DNA from: an uncultured Caulobacter sp.
GTDB taxonomy: Bacteria; Pseudomonadota; Alphaproteobacteria; Caulobacterales; Caulobacteraceae
DNA: 50,463 nucleotides
Reading direction: 5' to 3'
Assembly: GCF_947036865.1 (NCBI RefSeq)
Contig: NZ_CAMQSF010000025.1
Coordinates: 1-50,463 of the forward strand
Shown here piece after piece: positions 35,572 through 46,509 of the stretch (position 1 is the stretch's first letter; each line of letters begins with the position of its first letter). The notes beneath the pieces are model-generated. The model did not search any database. It was not told the origin of the DNA and worked only from the letters and a program-made list of their open reading frames with translations. Position numbers and translations under genes: made by a program.

Positions 35572-36941
35572 TGCCCGATCTTCACGCCCTGCCGCCCGAG
35601 GCGCGCCGCCTGATCGCCGCCGGCGTCGTGCTGGCGCTCTACGCCCTGTTCTGCCTGGCCATCGCCGCGCGCGAGGCCCTGCGCCGCGCCGCCGCGCGCA
35701 AGGCCGCCGGAAACCTGTCTCGGGGCGAGGGCGAGCCGATCCTGGTCGCCTTCGCCAGCCAGACAGGCTTCGCCGAGGAGCTGGCCGCCGCCACCGCCAA
35801 GGCGCTGTCGGAGGCCGGCGCGCCGGTGATCCTGCGCGAGCTCTCGGCCGTCACCGCCGCCGACCTGACCGGCCGCGCCCTGTTCGTGGTCAGCACCACC
35901 GGCGAGGGCGACGCGCCCGACGCCGCCAGACCCTTCCTGCGCGACGTGATGAAGGACGGGCTCGACCTGTCGGCCCTGCGCTACGCCGTGCTGGCCCTGG
36001 GCGACTTCAGCTACGCCCATCCCTGCGCGTTCGGCCGGACGCTGGACGCCTGGCTGGCCCACGCCGGCGCGAGCCCGCTGTTCGACCGGGTCGAGGTCGA
36101 CGACGGCGACCCCGCCGCGCTGCGCCACTGGCAGGGGCAGCTGGCCCAGCTGACCGGCGTCACCGACGCCCCCGACTGGACCCGCCCGGCCTATGACCGC
36201 TGGATCCTGGCCGAGCGCACGCTGCTCAACCCGGGCAGCCCCGGCGGCGAGGCCTGGTCCGTCCGGTTGACTCCGCCGGCCGGCGCGACCTGGCAGGCCG
36301 GCGACATCCTGGAGATCGGCCCGCGCAACGACCCGGACCTGCCGCACCGGGAATATTCGATCGCTTCCCTGCCGTCCGACGGCGCGGTCGAGCTGATCGT
36401 GCGTCTGATGCTGGGTCCCGACGGCGCGCCGGGCCTGGGCTCGGGCTGGCTGTGCCGCCTCGCGGAGGTCGGCCAGCCGATCGAGGCCCGGGTGCGGACC
36501 AACCGGAGCTTCCACGCGCCCGACGCCCACCGTCCGCTGATCCTGATCGGGGCGGGCACGGGCCTGGCGGGGCTGCGCGCCCATCTGAAGGCCCGGGCGG
36601 CGCTGAACGTGCGCTGGAACTGGCTGGTGTTCGGCGAGCGGACGCAGGCCCACGACTATTTCCATCGCGACGAGATCGAGGCCTGGCGGGCCTCGGGCCT
36701 GCTGGACCGGGTCGACCTGGCCTTCTCCCGCGACCAGGCGCAGCGGGTCTATGTCCAGGACCGCCTGCGCGAGGCGGCGACCATCCTGCGCCGCTGGGTC
36801 GCCAACGGCGCGGCGATCTATGTCTGCGGATCGCTGGAGGGCATGTCGCGCGAGGTGCACGCGGCCTTGATCGAGATCCTCGGGGCCGAGGCGCTGGAGC
36901 GCCTGACCGACGAGGGCCGCTACCGGCGGGACGTCTACTAG
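35571..36941 (+). CDS. Membrane-anchored flavodoxin/ferredoxin-NADP reductase (CysJ-like)
   Basis: 456 residues. One N-terminal membrane helix (about 10-32) is followed by a flavodoxin-like FMN domain (ILVAFASQTGFAEELAAATA, about 60-200, with FVVSTTGEGDAPD). A CysJ/P450-reductase FAD domain has HREYSIASLPS, and an NADPH domain LILIGAGTGLAGLRAHL and YVCGSLEGMSREV. It passes electrons NADPH-FAD-FMN at the cytoplasmic face. The gene starts inside the apbE stop. Placed beside PepSY, DUF2271 and ApbE it is the probable electron source for a ferric or similar reductase, not assimilatory sulfite reduction; no hemoprotein subunit is near. Confidence 0.92.
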   Translation: MPDLHALPPEARRLIAAGVVLALYALFCLAIAAREALRRAAARKAAGNLSRGEGEPILVAFASQTGFAEELAAATAKALSEAGAPVILRELSAVTAADLTGRALFVVSTTGEGDAPDAARPFLRDVMKDGLDLSALRYAVLALGDFSYAHPCAFGRTLDAWLAHAGASPLFDRVEVDDGDPAALRHWQGQLAQLTGVTDAPDWTRPAYDRWILAERTLLNPGSPGGEAWSVRLTPPAGATWQAGDILEIGPRNDPDLPHREYSIASLPSDGAVELIVRLMLGPDGAPGLGSGWLCRLAEVGQPIEARVRTNRSFHAPDAHRPLILIGAGTGLAGLRAHLKARAALNVRWNWLVFGERTQAHDYFHRDEIEAWRASGLLDRVDLAFSRDQAQRVYVQDRLREAATILRRWVANGAAIYVCGSLEGMSREVHAALIEILGAEALERLTDEGRYRRDVY

Positions 36942-37011
36942 CCGGCGCGTCTTCCAAGCGCGGCCCGAAGCGGTCTAGTCTCGCGGCCCTGCGAAGGGAC
37001 GAACACCGAGA

Positions 37012-38067
37012 ATGAGCCAGCCCGCCGAACGCCAGCGCCGCCGGACGACCCAGAGCGCCACCATCCGCGACGTCGCCGCCCGCGCCGGCGTCTCGCCGAT
37101 GACCGTCTCGCGGGTCATCAATCGCGAGAGCACGGTCAAGGACGAGACCCGCGCCCTGGTCGAGCAGGCGATCGCCGACCTCAACTACGCCCCCAATCCC
37201 GCCGCGCGCAGCCTGGCCGGCTCGGCGCCGTTCCGCATCGGCCTGCTCTACGACAACCCCTCGACCGGCTATCTGTCGGAGTTCCTGGTCGGGGCGCTGG
37301 ACGAGAGCAGCCGCACCGGGGCCCAGATCGTCATCGAGAAATGCGCCGAGCCGGAGCTGGCCGGCGCCACCCTGGCCCGGCTGCTGAAGACGGGCGTCGA
37401 CGGCCTGATCCTGCCGCCGCCGCTGTGCGAGTCGCCGCAAGTGCTGGCCGAGATCCGCGCCGCCGGCGCCGCCGCCGTGGCCGTCGCCCCGGGCGCGGCC
37501 AGCACCGACATGGCCACGATCCGCATCGACAACGAGGCGGCCGCCTTCGAGCTGACCCAGCACCTGATCGGCCTGGGCCACAAGCGGTTCGGCTTCATCA
37601 AGGGCCACCCGAACCAGACCGTCAGCCAGCAGCGGCTGGACGGCTTCATGGGCGCGCTGAAGGCGGCGGGCGTGCCGATGGAGAACATCCGGGTCGAGCA
37701 GGGCTATTTCACCTATCGCTCGGGCCTGGACGCGGCCGAGCGGCTGCTGGCCGCCGAGCCCCGCCCCACCGCCATCTTCGCGGCCAACGACGACATGGCC
37801 GCCGCCGCCGAGGGCCTGGCCCATCGCCTGGGCCTCGACGTGCCGGGCGACGTGTCGATCGTCGGCTTCGACGACACCTCGATCGCCGACAACATCTGGC
37901 CCGCCCTGACCACGGTCCACCAGCCGATCGCCGCCATGGCCCGCGCCGCGGTCGATCTGGTGCTGGAGGAGATCCGCCGCAAACGCGACGGCGGAACCGA
38001 GCCTCGCCAGCTGACCCACCCTCACACGCTGATCGTGCGGGACTCGAGCGGGCCGGTGGGGGCTTAG
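37012..38067 (+). CDS. xylR: LacI-family xylose repressor XylR
   Basis: 351 residues. The N-terminal helix-turn-helix (about 18-40, TIRDVAARAGVSPMTVSRVI) and hinge (YAPNPAARSLAG) precede a periplasmic-binding-protein-like sugar domain (FRIGLLYDNPSTGYL, FIKGHPNQTVSQQR, AIFAANDDMAAA, VSIVGFDDTSIA). It represses xylX until xylose binds. The assignment rests on fold, place directly before xylX and the matching operator there. A hairpin follows its stop. In C. crescentus, as I recall, xylR is not linked to xylX. Confidence 0.9.
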   Translation: MSQPAERQRRRTTQSATIRDVAARAGVSPMTVSRVINRESTVKDETRALVEQAIADLNYAPNPAARSLAGSAPFRIGLLYDNPSTGYLSEFLVGALDESSRTGAQIVIEKCAEPELAGATLARLLKTGVDGLILPPPLCESPQVLAEIRAAGAAAVAVAPGAASTDMATIRIDNEAAAFELTQHLIGLGHKRFGFIKGHPNQTVSQQRLDGFMGALKAAGVPMENIRVEQGYFTYRSGLDAAERLLAAEPRPTAIFAANDDMAAAAEGLAHRLGLDVPGDVSIVGFDDTSIADNIWPALTTVHQPIAAMARAAVDLVLEEIRRKRDGGTEPRQLTHPHTLIVRDSSGPVGA

Positions 38068-38069
38068 GA

Positions 38070-38095
38070 AACCCTCTCCCCTCCGGGAGAGGGTT
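38070..38095 (+). terminator. Probable xylR terminator
   Basis: An 11-bp stem AACCCTCTCCC/GGGAGAGGGTT with loop CTCC directly after xylR. The trailing sequence TTCATAATT has few Ts, so efficiency is uncertain. It may also be a short copy of the hairpin repeats. Confidence 0.55.
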
Positions 38096-38131
38096 CATAA
38101 TTGGTCAGACAAGCAGCTTGCCGTCGCCACA

Positions 38132-38145
38132 TGTTAGCGCTACCA
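38132..38145. promoter_or_regulatory. XylR operator of the xylX promoter
   Basis: TGTTAGCGCTACCA is the known type of Caulobacter xylose operator (TGnTAGCGCTAnCA), with a perfect TAGCGCTA core. It lies 69 bases before the xylX start, within the xylose-inducible promoter. Confidence 0.9.
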
Positions 38146-38213
38146 AGTGCTTAGAGAACGAGCGCCGCCGTGGTATCGGCGCCTCAAGACGCTCGACAAG
38201 GGGAGATGACGCC

Positions 38214-39368
38214 GTGGGCGTGAGTGAATTCCTGCCGGAAGATTGGCGTGACGCGACCTTGCTGGGCCGCATCGACTTCGGTGAAGGCCCCACGCCCGTG
38301 CTGGTGCGCGGCGGTCGCGTCGAGGACATGTCGCGCATCGCCCCCACGGCAGCCGACCTGATGAACGCCTATGCGCCCGGCGCCGAGATCCCGCGCGGCG
38401 AGGACAAGGGTCCGCTGGAGGCCCTCGACATCCGCCCGATCTGGGAAGACCCCGACGGCGCGGCGCCCGTGAAGCTGCTGGCCCCGGTCGATCTGCAGGT
38501 GCTGAAGGCGGCCGGCGTCACCTTCGCCGTCTCGACCCTGGAGCGGGTCATCGAGGAGCGGGCGCGCGGCGACGCGGCGAAAGCCCTGGAAATCCGCCAG
38601 CAGCTGTCGGACCGCATGGGCGGCGACCTCAAGAGCGTCGAGCCGGGCTCGGAAGGCGCGGCGCGGCTCAAGGACGCGCTGGTCGCCGACGGCCTGTGGT
38701 CGCAGTACCTGGAAGTGGCCATCGGCCCCGACGCCGAGATCTTCACCAAGGGCCCGACCCTGTCCTCGATGGGCTGGGGCGACCATGTCGGCGTACGCAG
38801 CGACAGCCACTGGAACAACCCCGAGCCGGAAGTCGTGCTGCTGTGCGACGGTTCGGGCCAGATTCGCGGCGCGTCGCTGGGCAACGACGTCAACCTGCGC
38901 GACTTCGAGGGCCGCAGCGCCCTGCTGCTCAGCAAGGCCAAGGACAACAACGCCTCGTGCGCCATCGGGCCGTTCTTCCGCCTGTTCGACGGCGCCTTCG
39001 GCCTGGACGACGTCCGCTCGGCCGAGGTGGAGCTGAAGATCACCGGCCGCGACAACTTCGTGCTCGACGGCAAGTCGAACATGAGCCTGATCAGCCGCGA
39101 CCCGGCCGTGCTGGCCGGCCAGGCCTTTGGCAAGCAGCATCAGTATCCGGACGGCTTCGCCCTGTTCCTGGGCACGATGTTCGCCCCGATCCAGGACCGC
39201 GACACGCCCGGCCAGGGCTTCACCCACAAGGTCGGCGACCGGGTCCGCGTCTCGACGCCCAAGCTGGGCGTGCTGGAGAACGAGGTCACCACCTGCGACC
39301 AGGCCAAGCCCTGGACGTTCGGCCTCTCGGCCCTGATCCGCAATCTGGCCGGCCGCGGCCTCCTCTAG
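38214..39368 (+). CDS. xylX: 2-keto-3-deoxy-D-xylonate dehydratase XylX
   Basis: 384 residues from GTG 38214, with GGGGAG about 8 bases upstream. The C-terminal half is a fumarylacetoacetate-hydrolase-like domain (GPTLSSMGWGDHVGVRSDSHWNNPEPEVVLL, then SLGNDVNLRDFEGR) with acidic metal ligands E and D. XylX converts 2-keto-3-deoxyxylonate to alpha-ketoglutarate semialdehyde in the cytoplasmic oxidative xylose pathway. It is first gene of xylXABCD and controlled by XylR. The order matches the Caulobacter operon. Confidence 0.95.
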   Translation: MGVSEFLPEDWRDATLLGRIDFGEGPTPVLVRGGRVEDMSRIAPTAADLMNAYAPGAEIPRGEDKGPLEALDIRPIWEDPDGAAPVKLLAPVDLQVLKAAGVTFAVSTLERVIEERARGDAAKALEIRQQLSDRMGGDLKSVEPGSEGAARLKDALVADGLWSQYLEVAIGPDAEIFTKGPTLSSMGWGDHVGVRSDSHWNNPEPEVVLLCDGSGQIRGASLGNDVNLRDFEGRSALLLSKAKDNNASCAIGPFFRLFDGAFGLDDVRSAEVELKITGRDNFVLDGKSNMSLISRDPAVLAGQAFGKQHQYPDGFALFLGTMFAPIQDRDTPGQGFTHKVGDRVRVSTPKLGVLENEVTTCDQAKPWTFGLSALIRNLAGRGLL

Positions 39369-39381
39369 GAAAGTCAGCGCG

Positions 39382-40818
39382 ATGACCGACACCCTGCGCC
39401 ACTATATTGGCGGCGAACGCGTCGCCGCCGACGCCCCGGCCGAGAGCCTGAACCCCTCGAACACCCACGACGTCGTCGCCAAGGTCCCGATGGGCGGCCA
39501 GGCCGAGGTCGACGCCGCCGTCGCCGCCGCCCGCAAGGCCTTCCCGGCCTGGTCCGAGGCCTCGCCGGAGGTCCGTTCGGACCTGCTGGACAAGGTCGGC
39601 TCGACCATCATCGCCCGCAGCGCCGACATCGGCCGCCTGCTGGCCCGCGAGGAAGGCAAGACCCTGGCCGAGGGGATCGGCGAGACGGTCCGCGCCGGCC
39701 GCATCTTCAAGTATTTCGCCGGCGAGGCCCTGCGCCGCCACGGCCAGAACCTGGAGAGCACCCGTCCGGGCGTCGAGATCCAGACCTACCGCCAGGCGGT
39801 CGGCGTCTATGGCCTGGTCACGCCGTGGAACTTTCCGATCGCCATCCCGGCCTGGAAGGCCGCCCCGGCCCTGGCCTTCGGCAACACCGTGGTGATCAAG
39901 CCGGCCGGCCCGACCCCGGCCACCGCGAACGTCATCGCCGACATCATGGCCGAGTGCGGCGCCCCGGCGGGCGTCTTCAACATGCTGTTCGGCCGCGGGT
40001 CGATGGGCGACGCCCTGGTCAAGCACAAGGATGTCGACGGCGTCTCGTTCACGGGCTCGCAGAGCGTCGGGTCCCAGGTGGCCGCCGCCGCCGTGGCCCG
40101 CCAGGCCCGCGTGCAGCTGGAGATGGGCGGCAAGAACCCGCTGATCGTGCTGGACGACGCCGACCTGGAGCGCGCCGTGGCCATCGCCCTGGACGGCTCG
40201 TTCTTCGCCACCGGCCAGCGCTGCACGGCCAGCTCGCGCCTGATCGTCCAGGACGGCATCCACGACCGCTTCGTGGCCCTGCTGGCCGAGAAGGTCGCGG
40301 CCCTGCGGGTCGGCGACGCGCTCGATCCGAACACTCAGATCGGTCCCGCCGTCAGCGAGGACCAGATGGAGACCAGCTACCGCTATATCGACATCGCCAC
40401 CTCGGAAGGCGGCCGCGTGGTCACCGGCGGCGATCGGATCAAGCTCGACAATCCGGGCTGGTACGTGCGGCCGACCCTGATCGCCGACACGGAGGCCGGC
40501 ATGCGGATCAACAACGAGGAGGTCTTCGGCCCCGTCGCCTCGACCATCCGGGTCAAGAGCTACGAAGAGGCCCTGGAGATCGCCAACGGCGTCGAGTTCG
40601 GCCTGTCGGCCGGCATCGCCACGACCTCGCTGAAGCACGCCCGCCACTTCCAGCGCCACGCCCGCGCCGGCATGACCATGGTCAACCTGGCCACGGCCGG
40701 CGTCGACTATCACGTGCCGTTCGGCGGCACGAAGAGCAGCTCCTACGGCGCCCGCGAACAGGGCTTCGCCGCCGTCGAGTTCTTCACCCAGACCAAAACC
40801 TCCTATTCGTGGTCCTAA
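39382..40818 (+). CDS. xylA: Alpha-ketoglutarate semialdehyde dehydrogenase XylA
   Basis: 478-residue aldehyde dehydrogenase. NAD(P)-binding WNFPIAIPAWKAAPALAFG, catalytic Glu in LEMGGKNPLIVL and Cys in GQRCTASSRLIV are present. It oxidises alpha-ketoglutarate semialdehyde to alpha-ketoglutarate, the last step of the pathway. This xylA is the Caulobacter gene, not xylose isomerase. AGGAAA precedes ATG 13 bases after xylX. Confidence 0.95.
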   Translation: MTDTLRHYIGGERVAADAPAESLNPSNTHDVVAKVPMGGQAEVDAAVAAARKAFPAWSEASPEVRSDLLDKVGSTIIARSADIGRLLAREEGKTLAEGIGETVRAGRIFKYFAGEALRRHGQNLESTRPGVEIQTYRQAVGVYGLVTPWNFPIAIPAWKAAPALAFGNTVVIKPAGPTPATANVIADIMAECGAPAGVFNMLFGRGSMGDALVKHKDVDGVSFTGSQSVGSQVAAAAVARQARVQLEMGGKNPLIVLDDADLERAVAIALDGSFFATGQRCTASSRLIVQDGIHDRFVALLAEKVAALRVGDALDPNTQIGPAVSEDQMETSYRYIDIATSEGGRVVTGGDRIKLDNPGWYVRPTLIADTEAGMRINNEEVFGPVASTIRVKSYEEALEIANGVEFGLSAGIATTSLKHARHFQRHARAGMTMVNLATAGVDYHVPFGGTKSSSYGAREQGFAAVEFFTQTKTSYSWS

Positions 40819-40823
40819 GCAGC

Positions 40824-41573
40824 ATGTCCTCCGCCATCTATCCCAGCCTGAAGGGCAAGCGCGTCGTCATCACCGGCGGCGGTTCGGGCATCGGGGCGGG
40901 CCTGGTGGCCGGCTTCGTGCGCCAGGGCAGCGAGGTGATCTTCCTCGACATCATCGACGAGGACTCCGAGGCCCTGGTCGCCCAGCTCTCGCCCGGCGCG
41001 GCCATCGCGCCGGTCTACAAGCGCTGCGACCTGATGGACCTGGCCGCGCTGAAGGCCACGCTGGCGGAGATCGGCGAGGTCGACGTGCTGGTCAACAACG
41101 CCGGCAACGACGATCGCCACACCCTGGCCGACCTGACCCCCGAATACTGGGACAACCGCATCGGCGTGAACCTGCGCCACATGGTGTTCGCCGCCCAGGC
41201 GGTCGCGCCGGGCATGGCCAAGCGCGGCGGCGGGGCGATCATCAATTTCGGCTCGATCAGCTGGCACCTCGGCCTTGAGGACCTCGTCCTCTATGAAACG
41301 GCCAAGGCCGGCATCGAAGGCATGACCCGCGCGTTGGCTCGGGAGCTGGGTCCCGACGACATCCGCGTCACCTGCGTGGTCCCCGGCAACGTCAAGACCA
41401 AGCGACAGGAGAAGTGGTACACGCCGGAGGGCGAGGCCGAGATCGTCAAGGCTCAATGCCTGAAGGGCCGCATCGTCCCGGAGAACGTCGCCTCGCTGGT
41501 GCTGTTCCTGGCCTCGGACGACGCCAGCCTCTGCACCGGCCACGAATACTGGATCGACGCGGGCTGGCGTTGA
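40824..41573 (+). CDS. xylB: D-xylose 1-dehydrogenase XylB (SDR family)
   Basis: 249-residue short-chain dehydrogenase with TGGGSGIG coenzyme motif (about 18-25), NNAG (about 91), catalytic Ser in NFGSISW and YxxxK in YETAKAG. It oxidises xylose to xylonolactone with NAD. It begins 5 bases after xylA and is the first enzymatic step. The Caulobacter meaning of xylB applies, not xylulokinase. Confidence 0.95.
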   Translation: MSSAIYPSLKGKRVVITGGGSGIGAGLVAGFVRQGSEVIFLDIIDEDSEALVAQLSPGAAIAPVYKRCDLMDLAALKATLAEIGEVDVLVNNAGNDDRHTLADLTPEYWDNRIGVNLRHMVFAAQAVAPGMAKRGGGAIINFGSISWHLGLEDLVLYETAKAGIEGMTRALARELGPDDIRVTCVVPGNVKTKRQEKWYTPEGEAEIVKAQCLKGRIVPENVASLVLFLASDDASLCTGHEYWIDAGWR

Positions 41574-41580
41574 CAAACGC

Positions 41581-44336
<2,756 letters not shown>

Positions 44337-44492
44337 GTCGCGGCGGCGGGCGACGGCTGTTCGAGAAAATCGGCGAACGCCGACCTGGGAAATGTGACCG
44401 CAAATGTAAAATTCTTGTCTAGGTTGATCGTGAGAGTAGGTCTATACTCGCGACTTCAGACAGGTCTTACGAACGCGGACAGCGCCTTGTCG

Positions 44493-44675
44493 GTGAGCAG
44501 AGCCTTCCAACACGCTGGAGAGTCGCGCGGCCTGGTGGTCGTGACGACGGCGGCGCAGCTTGCTCTGGTCGTCGTGGTCTGGCTGCTGGCCCTGATCCCG
44601 GCCGCGCTCGCGGCCTTGGCGCTGCTCGGCGTGGGCGCCGTCAGACGCCGGCTGCGCGCCGATCGAACGGGATGA
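44493..44675 (+). CDS. Small putative membrane protein, 60 aa
   Basis: A 60-residue frame from GTG 44493 (VSRAFQHAGESRGLVVVTTA) has one hydrophobic stretch (about 12-45) and a basic Arg-rich tail, so a small inner-membrane protein with the tail inside is likely. A longer frame from 44394 passes through AT-rich promoter-like sequence (TATACT at 44443-44448). No family recognised. It lies 19 bases before the TPR-like gene. Confidence 0.5.
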   Translation: MSRAFQHAGESRGLVVVTTAAQLALVVVVWLLALIPAALAALALLGVGAVRRRLRADRTG

Positions 44676-44694
44676 CGCCTGGGAGGACATCGCC

Positions 44695-45108
44695 TTGCCC
44701 GAGCACGAGACGCTGATGGCCGAGGCGCGCCAGGCCCGCGCCGCCGGCCGCGTCGACCTGGCCCACGCGACCTATGCCCGGGCGGCCCTGGCCGCGCGAG
44801 ACGCGGGCGCCCCGATCGCCGTGGCCGACGCCCTGCGTCATCTGTCGGATCTCGACCGGGAGGCCGGCAGGCCCACGCCCGCCTTGGCCGCCGCCCAAGA
44901 GGCCGTCGCGCTGTATCGCGCGCGGGCCGACGCGCCGCGCCTGTCGCTGGCCAACGCCCTGCGCCAGACGGCGCTGGCGCTGGAGGCGCTGGGCCGACCG
45001 GCGCTCGACGCCTGGCGCGAGGCCGGGGACCTCTATGCCGAGCTGGGCGTCGAAGCCGGGGTGACCGAGGCCGAGCATCATCTGGGCGTGACGCGGCGCC
45101 CGCGCTGA
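44695..45108 (+). CDS. TPR-like helical protein, 137 aa
   Basis: 137 residues from TTG 44695 with GGGAGG 8 bases upstream (ATG 44716 is the alternative). All-helical with TPR-like pairs (ARQARAAGRVDLAHATYARA, then ALRHLSDLDREAGRPTPALA, then ALRQTALALEALGRPALDAW). No signal peptide. Probably a scaffold; it may pair with the small membrane protein upstream. Confidence 0.8.
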   Translation: MPEHETLMAEARQARAAGRVDLAHATYARAALAARDAGAPIAVADALRHLSDLDREAGRPTPALAAAQEAVALYRARADAPRLSLANALRQTALALEALGRPALDAWREAGDLYAELGVEAGVTEAEHHLGVTRRPR

Positions 45109-45119
45109 CCTCCACGCGT

Positions 45120-45866
45120 CTAGACGTCGAAATACTTGCCTGGCGTCTCGCCGAACGCCTTGCGGAAGGCGGCCACATAGGCGCTGGGCGAGGCGTAGCC
45201 CGCGGCCTCGGCGGCGGCCTTGATCGAGGCGCCCCCCGCCGCCCGCTCCAGCCCCCTCAGCAGTCGGCTCTGCTGGCGCCAGCGCCCGAAGCTGACCCCG
45301 GTCTCGGCCAGGAAACGCCGCTCCAGCGTGCGCGGCGCCAGGCCCACCGTCCGGGCGACGGTCGCGATGTCGCCCTCCAGCGCGATCGCGCGGCGGGTGG
45401 CGTGGCTGGTCGGCGCGGGCAGGACGAACGGCGGCGGCCCCCGCGCCTGCAGCTCGCCGGCGATCAGCGCCGCCAGGGCCGCCTCGGTCGCGTCGCGGCG
45501 ATCGAGCATGCCGACCTCGACCGTCCGCAGGATCAGTTCGCGCAGCAGGCCCGACACCGCCAGCGCCCCGGCGGCCCGGGGCAGGTCGTCGCGCCAGTCC
45601 GGACGGATGTAGAGGGTGCGGAACGCGCTCGGCCCGACGAAGCGGATCGTGTGATCCAGGCCCGCCGGCACCCAGACCGCGCCGCTGGGCGGCGCCACCC
45701 AGGCGCCCGCCGCCGTGCGCACGCTGGCCAGGCCCGCGGCGACATGGACCAGTTGGCTCCAATCGTGGGCATGCCCGCCGATCGCCCCGCCGCGCGGCAG
45801 ATCCGCGGCGGCGCTGCGGATCACCACGAAGGGCTCGTCGGCGGGCAGGCGACGTTTTCTCGACAT
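45120..45866 (-). CDS. AraC-family transcriptional regulator
   Basis: 248 residues. An N-terminal cupin ligand domain (about 10-90, HAHDWSQLVHVAAGLASV) is followed by two C-terminal helix-turn-helix motifs (IATVARTVGLAPRTLERRFL and IKAAAEAAGYASPSAYVAAF). Start 45866 is chosen for an N-terminus with basic MSRKRRL. It is divergent from the VOC gene (57 bases apart), so it may control it. Ligand unknown. Confidence 0.9.
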   Translation of the reverse strand: MSRKRRLPADEPFVVIRSAAADLPRGGAIGGHAHDWSQLVHVAAGLASVRTAAGAWVAPPSGAVWVPAGLDHTIRFVGPSAFRTLYIRPDWRDDLPRAAGALAVSGLLRELILRTVEVGMLDRRDATEAALAALIAGELQARGPPPFVLPAPTSHATRRAIALEGDIATVARTVGLAPRTLERRFLAETGVSFGRWRQQSRLLRGLERAAGGASIKAAAEAAGYASPSAYVAAFRKAFGETPGKYFDV

Positions 45867-45922
45867 TGTTTGACTAGATAGCGGGATTGCGGCGCCGAAG
45901 CCATGGGGACTAGCTTTGCCAC

Positions 45923-46309
45923 ATGACCGCAAACCTCGCCGCCTTCGCCCTTCACGTCGACGATGTCGACCGCGCCCGCGCCTTCTACGAGGCCGTCTTC
46001 GGATGGCGTTTCGAACCGTGGGGACCGCCCGGCTTCTACCTGATCCAGACCGGCGACGACGCCGCGCCCGGGATCCAGGGCCTGATGCACAAGCGTTCGG
46101 AGCCCCGCTCGGGGACCGGGCTCAACGGCCTGGAGCCGACCTTCGCCGTCGAGGACGTCGACGCGGTGGCGGCGGCGGTCGAGGCGCACGGCGGCAAGGT
46201 GATCTTCGCCAAGGCGACGATCCCGACCGTGGGGACGCTGATCCGCTTCCTGGACCCCGAGGGCAACGACATCGGGGCGATGAAATACGACACCCCGCCC
46301 CGCGCCTGA
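45923..46309 (+). CDS. VOC-superfamily (glyoxalase-like) protein
   Basis: 128 residues with two beta-alpha-beta-beta-beta modules. Metal-site residues are H12 (ALHVDDVDRA), and E in FLDPEGNDIG. It could be a lyase, dioxygenase or resistance-type protein; function not inferable. Divergent from the AraC regulator. Confidence 0.88.
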   Translation: MTANLAAFALHVDDVDRARAFYEAVFGWRFEPWGPPGFYLIQTGDDAAPGIQGLMHKRSEPRSGTGLNGLEPTFAVEDVDAVAAAVEAHGGKVIFAKATIPTVGTLIRFLDPEGNDIGAMKYDTPPRA

Positions 46310-46413
46310 GCCCTCGCCCGGCACGCGCCCCGTCGCTTAACCTCCCCCTTCTCTGCTATCGGTTCGCCATCGGCGAAGAGTCCGCGCGAGCGCCTGAACC
46401 ACCGCTTGCGTGC

Positions 46414-46427
46414 TGATACCGGTAACA
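46414..46427. promoter_or_regulatory. Predicted LacI-family operator before the sugar porter
   Basis: TGATACCGGTAACA has the central ACCGGT and TG/CA ends of the GH3 site. It lies 83 bases before the porter start. Confidence 0.65.
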
Positions 46428-46509
46428 CTAAGGTCGCCGTCAACCAGAGGTCCGAAAAGGGCCGTCGGGGCGTCAAATGGGCCGGGAAGGCCCCATGGGG
46501 AGGAAACCT

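Noticed and set aside
35571..36941. Assimilatory sulfite reductase flavoprotein CysJ
   Set aside because: It has a membrane anchor and no CysI or other sulfur genes nearby; operon context points to a different redox role.
44388..44410. TGTGACCGCAAATG as a fourth LacI-type operator
   Set aside because: It shares TGTGACCG with the GH43 site but lacks the matching right half (CA end), so I do not count it.
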